NCBI GenBank assembly: GCA_037443545.1
Contig: JBBIOD010000081.1
Span: 1-8,187 of the forward strand
DNA length: 8,187 nt
Source: JASEGV01 sp037443545
GTDB lineage: Bacteria > Bacteroidota > Ignavibacteria > UBA10030 > BY39
Reading direction: 5' to 3'
In this document: positions 6,631 through 8,187 of the stretch, piece by piece
Position numbering within the stretch: position 1 is the first letter of the stretch
Layout: every line of letters begins with the position of its first letter
Position numbers and translations under genes: made by a program
Notes under the pieces: generated by a model
Seen by the model: only the letters and a program-made list of their open reading frames with translations
Told to the model about the DNA's origin: nothing
The model's database searches: none

Positions 6631-7176
6631 TTGTATGTTCCTACAAAAATATTTTTTACAAAAGGGGTAGGTAAACATAAAGACTACCTTCAATCTTTCG
6701 AACTTGCGTTACGCGATGCGAAGATCGAAAAATGTAATTTAGTAACAGTATCGAGTATATTCCCACCGGGTTGTAAAAGAGTAACAGTTGAAGATGGTTC
6801 AAAAATATTGCAACCTGGCGAAATTACGTTTTGTGTAATGGCTCGTAACTCGACAAACGAACCAAACCGCTTGATTGCCGCTTCGATTGGTGTAGCAACT
6901 CCGGCAGATGCAACTCAATACGGTTATCTGTCAGAGCATCATCCATTTGGCGAGACAGATGAAAAGGCAGGCGAATATGCCGAAGATTTAGCGGCAACTA
7001 TGCTTGCTTCAACTTTGGGCCTCGAATTCAACCCTGACGATGCGTGGGATGAACGAGAAAAAACATACAAAATGAGTGGTAAAATTGTTAAAACTTTTAA
7101 TATCACCCAATCGGCTGAAGGGGATAAGAATGGGTTATGGACTACAGTAATATCTTGTGCTATTCTCCTCCCATAA
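6631..7176 (+). CDS. pdaD: Pyruvoyl-dependent arginine decarboxylase
   Basis: The enzyme decarboxylates arginine to agmatine, the entry to putrescine and spermidine, using a pyruvoyl group instead of pyridoxal phosphate. The 181-residue proenzyme cuts itself between two serines, and the second becomes the pyruvoyl group. Here the site is Ser41-Ser42 in NLVTVSSIFPPGC, giving a beta chain of 41 residues and an alpha chain of 140. Other family marks are the N-terminal PTKIFFTKGVGKHKD (4-18), the arginine-site region SEHHPFGET (101-109), and the C-terminal strand region around GLWTTVISCAIL. Length is close to the archaeal and Chlorobium-type proteins, and no key residue is missing. It starts at TTG with GGAG 8 nt upstream, 28 nt after tyrS, so co-transcription with smpB and tyrS is likely. 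No other polyamine gene is in view. Family assignment is firm; a role in polyamine synthesis rather than acid resistance is inferred. Confidence 0.93.
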   Translation: MYVPTKIFFTKGVGKHKDYLQSFELALRDAKIEKCNLVTVSSIFPPGCKRVTVEDGSKILQPGEITFCVMARNSTNEPNRLIAASIGVATPADATQYGYLSEHHPFGETDEKAGEYAEDLAATMLASTLGLEFNPDDAWDEREKTYKMSGKIVKTFNITQSAEGDKNGLWTTVISCAILLP

Positions 7177-7197
7177 CATTAACAAAGTAAAATACAA

Positions 7198-7276
7198 AAG
7201 CCAAAGAGTTTTTTTTAAGTTTCAGGTATTTTCCGCCTCCCGAGCGATCACACCATTTTTTTTAACTCTTTGGCTT
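7198..7276. repeat. Inverted repeat with 13-bp arms and a 53-nt interior
   Basis: AAGCCAAAGAGTT (7198-7210) is perfectly complementary to AACTCTTTGGCTT (7264-7276). The interior begins and ends with T-runs and contains a C-rich core around 7232-7242. The left arm starts 21 nt after the decarboxylase stop and the right arm is followed by TTCTTAATTTT-like sequence, so it could act as an extended terminator or a 3'-end protecting hairpin. The loop is much longer than in a normal intrinsic terminator. No flanking target-site duplication is visible, so a miniature transposon is not supported. Confidence 0.6.
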
Positions 7277-7317
7277 CTTAATTTTGCGTAAATATAAGTT
7301 AGAAAAGTCCAGAAGTC

Positions 7318-7343
7318 AATACCTCATTTGAGGTATTTTTTTT
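7318..7343 (+). terminator. Rho-independent terminator
   Basis: AATACCTC (7318-7325), the loop ATTT, and GAGGTATT (7330-7337) form a perfect 8-bp hairpin that runs directly into a T-tract ending at 7343. This is the canonical form. It lies about 140 nt past the decarboxylase stop and probably ends the smpB-tyrS-decarboxylase transcript. It also isolates the following region from read-through. Confidence 0.85.
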
Positions 7344-7363
7344 CCTTTTCCTATTTTCCGTAT

Positions 7364-7624
7364 ACCTGATAAAAAATCTCGTAACTCATTGTAAAGTGAG
7401 TAGCTAATTTAGACAATGGGGCTGACTAATTATCAGGTGCTGCATAAGGGAAAAAAAGATGCTAGAAAACTGATGGCTCGGCAAGTGCAGAGGGACCGCA
7501 CCTGAGTTGGGCTTGGCTATTGCAAGGTCAGCCACACAGTAGCCTGTCGATCCGAAATTACCAATGAACTCAGAAAATGATTGAAGCAACGTGACAAAAA
7601 TGGAAGTGGAGAGGGATAATCAGG
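7364..7624 (+). ncRNA. Candidate structured non-coding RNA, family unknown
   Basis: GC rises to about 46% across 7421-7620 (92 of 200 bases by hand count), compared with about 30% in 7281-7420 and 31% in 7621-7860. Complementary segments are visible: CCTGAT (7365-7370) with ATCAGG (7619-7624) closing the region, TCAGGTGC (7433-7440) with GCACCTGA (7498-7505), TGGCT (7514-7518) with AGCCA (7530-7534), and ACAG/CTGT around the loop 7540-7543. No open frame on either strand is convincing. It does not match the conserved cores of RNase P, tmRNA, SRP RNA or the common riboswitches that I know. Strand and ends are guesses; plus is chosen because it is purine- and G-rich. It could instead be a decayed gene or element. 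Confidence 0.3.
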
Positions 7625-7651
7625 CATTTTTACCGACTTTGTAACATATGC

Positions 7652-7669
7652 AATCCGTTTCGGTAATTA
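7652..7669 (+). repeat. Direct repeat copy 1 (upstream of the sigma-54 promoter)
   Basis: AATCCGTTTCGGTAATTA differs at only 2 of 18 positions from the second copy 134 nt downstream. It lies about 98 nt before the GG of the -24 element, a typical distance for an enhancer-binding protein site. It overlaps the palindrome at 7662-7674. Confidence 0.5.
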
Positions 7670-7674
7670 TTACC
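7662..7674. promoter_or_regulatory. 13-bp palindrome, possible operator
   Basis: GGTAAT-T-ATTACC is a perfect dyad with a one-base centre, about 76 bp upstream of the -24 element. Sigma-54 promoters need upstream activator sites, and dyads of this type are common for dimeric regulators. No regulator gene is nearby to name. Confidence 0.35.
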
Positions 7675-7748
7675 TACCCGTTTAATAATTTGTCTGAAGT
7701 ATATCCTTATATCCCTTGTTTTCTCCCATTTCTAACATTTTATCCGCT

Positions 7749-7764
7749 TGGCACGGGCGTTGTA
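7749..7764 (+). promoter_or_regulatory. Sigma-54 (RpoN) -24/-12 promoter
   Basis: TTGGCACG-GGCG-TTGTA matches the consensus TTGGCACG-N4-TTGCA with a single difference, T for C at the -12 element. The invariant GG (7750-7751) and the G of -12 (7762) have the required spacing. Transcription would begin near 7774 and give a leader of about 85 nt for the pilin-like gene. Type IV pilin genes are classic RpoN targets, which fits. Confidence 0.6.
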
Positions 7765-7785
7765 AAACTATCTGTATCAAATAAA

Positions 7786-7803
7786 AATCAGTTTCAGTAA
7801 TTA
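7786..7803 (+). repeat. Direct repeat copy 2 (downstream of the sigma-54 promoter)
   Basis: AATCAGTTTCAGTAATTA repeats the 18-nt segment at 7652-7669 with 2 mismatches. It would lie in the 5' leader just after the predicted transcription start. Unlike copy 1 it is not part of a palindrome. Confidence 0.5.
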
Positions 7804-7844
7804 GAAATTTTTTTTAACAACTAACTAACAACAACAAACAACAT

Positions 7845-7850
7845 AAGGAG
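7845..7850 (+). promoter_or_regulatory. Strong ribosome binding site of the pilin-like gene
   Basis: AAGGAG ends 8 nt before the ATG at 7859 and is the best Shine-Dalgarno in the window. It is preceded by a 42-nt stretch (7805-7846) with no G at all, mostly A and C after 7815, which should stay unstructured. This suggests a highly translated gene. Confidence 0.85.
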
Positions 7851-7858
7851 ATTTAAAA

Positions 7859-8187
7859 ATGGGTCAACAACAACTTTTATTAATCATCTTGGGCGTTATC
7901 ATAGTAGGTATAGCGATAGCCGTTGGTATCACGATGTTTTCGGCGGGTAGCGTTCAATCCAATAAGGATGCAATCATTAACGACATGAACAACCTTGCTG
8001 CAAATGCATATCAATATCGTATTCGTCCGGCTTCAATGGGCGGTGGTGCGGGTACATATGATGGCTTTACTATACCCACAAAATTAGCCAGCACCGAAAA
8101 TGCTACTTACACAGTAAGTCCAGGCACAGATGAAATCACACTAACAGCAACTTCATCACAGGATTATGGTACTGTAGAAGCAACCGT
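7859..8187 (+). CDS. Short-leader type IV pilin-like protein (partial, runs off window end)
   Basis: The visible 109 residues begin MGQQQLLLIILGVIIVGI. A hydrophobic helix spans about 6-27, followed by a polar helical stretch (NKDAIINDMNNLAANAYQYR, about 35-54), a glycine-rich turn MGGGAG, and a Thr/Ser-rich, beta-like tail with TENATYTVS and DEITLTATSS. This order of hydrophobic helix, amphipathic helix, then beta region resembles type IV pilins and pseudopilins. The leader would be only Met-Gly, with possible cleavage after Gly2 and a mature protein starting with Gln. The Glu usually found at mature position 5 is missing. It could instead be an uncleaved membrane-anchored surface protein. 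A sigma-54-type promoter and a strong ribosome site precede it, as for an abundant, regulated surface protein. I do not recognise a named family, and the C-terminus is not visible. Confidence 0.6.
   Translation, partial: MGQQQLLLIILGVIIVGIAIAVGITMFSAGSVQSNKDAIINDMNNLAANAYQYRIRPASMGGGAGTYDGFTIPTKLASTENATYTVSPGTDEITLTATSSQDYGTVEAT

Larger units (their letters stand above)
7177..7858 (+). other. 682-nt region without a credible protein gene
   Basis: Between the decarboxylase and the pilin-like gene no reading frame shows family motifs, a ribosome site and protein-like composition together. In order it holds a long inverted repeat (7198-7276), an intrinsic terminator (7318-7343), a GC-richer island with complementary segments (about 7364-7624), direct repeats and a palindrome (7652-7674 and 7786-7803), a sigma-54-type promoter (7749-7764), and a leader lacking G (7805-7846) ending in a Shine-Dalgarno. 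Each is listed separately. Confidence 0.8.

Noticed and set aside
7198..7276. Miniature transposable element with terminal inverted repeats
   Set aside because: The flanks show no target-site duplication and no other copy is seen in the window.
7271..7287. TTGGCTTC...TTTTGC as a second sigma-54 promoter
   Set aside because: The GG to GC spacing is two bases too long, and the TGGCT is part of the 13-bp inverted repeat.
7416..7505. 29-codon plus-strand frame starting ATG GGG CTG
   Set aside because: No Shine-Dalgarno, very short, and ends inside a predicted helix. The basic stretch it encodes matches no family I know.
7404..7589. 61-residue minus-strand reading frame in the GC-richer island
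   Set aside because: It needs a TTG start, has no ribosome site, shows no recognisable motif, and the opposite strand carries several complementary segments typical of RNA rather than protein.
7364..7624. tmRNA, RNase P or SRP RNA, suggested by the nearby smpB and the GC-rich patch
   Set aside because: The conserved cores are absent: no tRNA-like 3' end with CCA, no GAGGAAAGTCC, and no SRP loop motif.

Overview
The window looks like bacterial chromosome of about 40% GC, with normal Shine-Dalgarno sites and frequent TTG start codons. The gene families fit the Bacteroidota/Chlorobiota/Ignavibacteriota side of the tree: a DhnA/FbaB-type class I aldolase, a pyruvoyl-dependent arginine decarboxylase, a type-2 tyrosyl-tRNA synthetase and a short-leader pilin-like protein. 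This placement is an inference from family content, not a phylogeny. No prophage, insertion sequence, CRISPR array, tRNA or rRNA was seen.

Left part (1-4766, minus strand). Four genes read leftward as a very tight unit: class I fructose-bisphosphate aldolase, a membrane-anchored penicillin-acylase-family Ntn hydrolase, a Sir2-type lysine deacylase, and pyruvate kinase, which is cut by the window start. The aldolase stop codon abuts the acylase ATG, the acylase and sirtuin are 10 nt apart, and the sirtuin and pyruvate kinase overlap by 8 nt. Two glycolytic enzymes thus bracket a deacylase that could act on metabolic enzymes. Sequence markers predict a sirtuin with acidic-acyl (succinyl/malonyl) preference and a potassium-independent pyruvate kinase.

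Middle (4767-7176). A short AT-rich divergent promoter region separates the aldolase operon from a plus-strand run of smpB (trans-translation), tyrS (tyrosyl-tRNA synthetase) and a pyruvoyl-dependent arginine decarboxylase (polyamine precursor agmatine). Intergenic gaps are 34 and 28 nt, so co-transcription is likely. All three genes appear to start with TTG.

Right part (7177-8187). A 682-nt stretch without a credible protein gene holds, in order: a long inverted repeat just after the decarboxylase, a canonical intrinsic terminator, an island of about 46% GC between flanks of about 30% with several internal complementary segments (candidate structured RNA, no family recognised), a palindrome and a pair of near-identical 18-nt direct repeats, and a strong match to a sigma-54 promoter. 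This promoter points at the last gene, a partial small protein with a two-residue leader-like N-terminus, one hydrophobic helix and a beta-rich tail, which resembles type IV pilin-like proteins. This right-hand block, a candidate RNA plus a sigma-54 promoter driving an atypical pilin-like gene, is the least ordinary part of the window.
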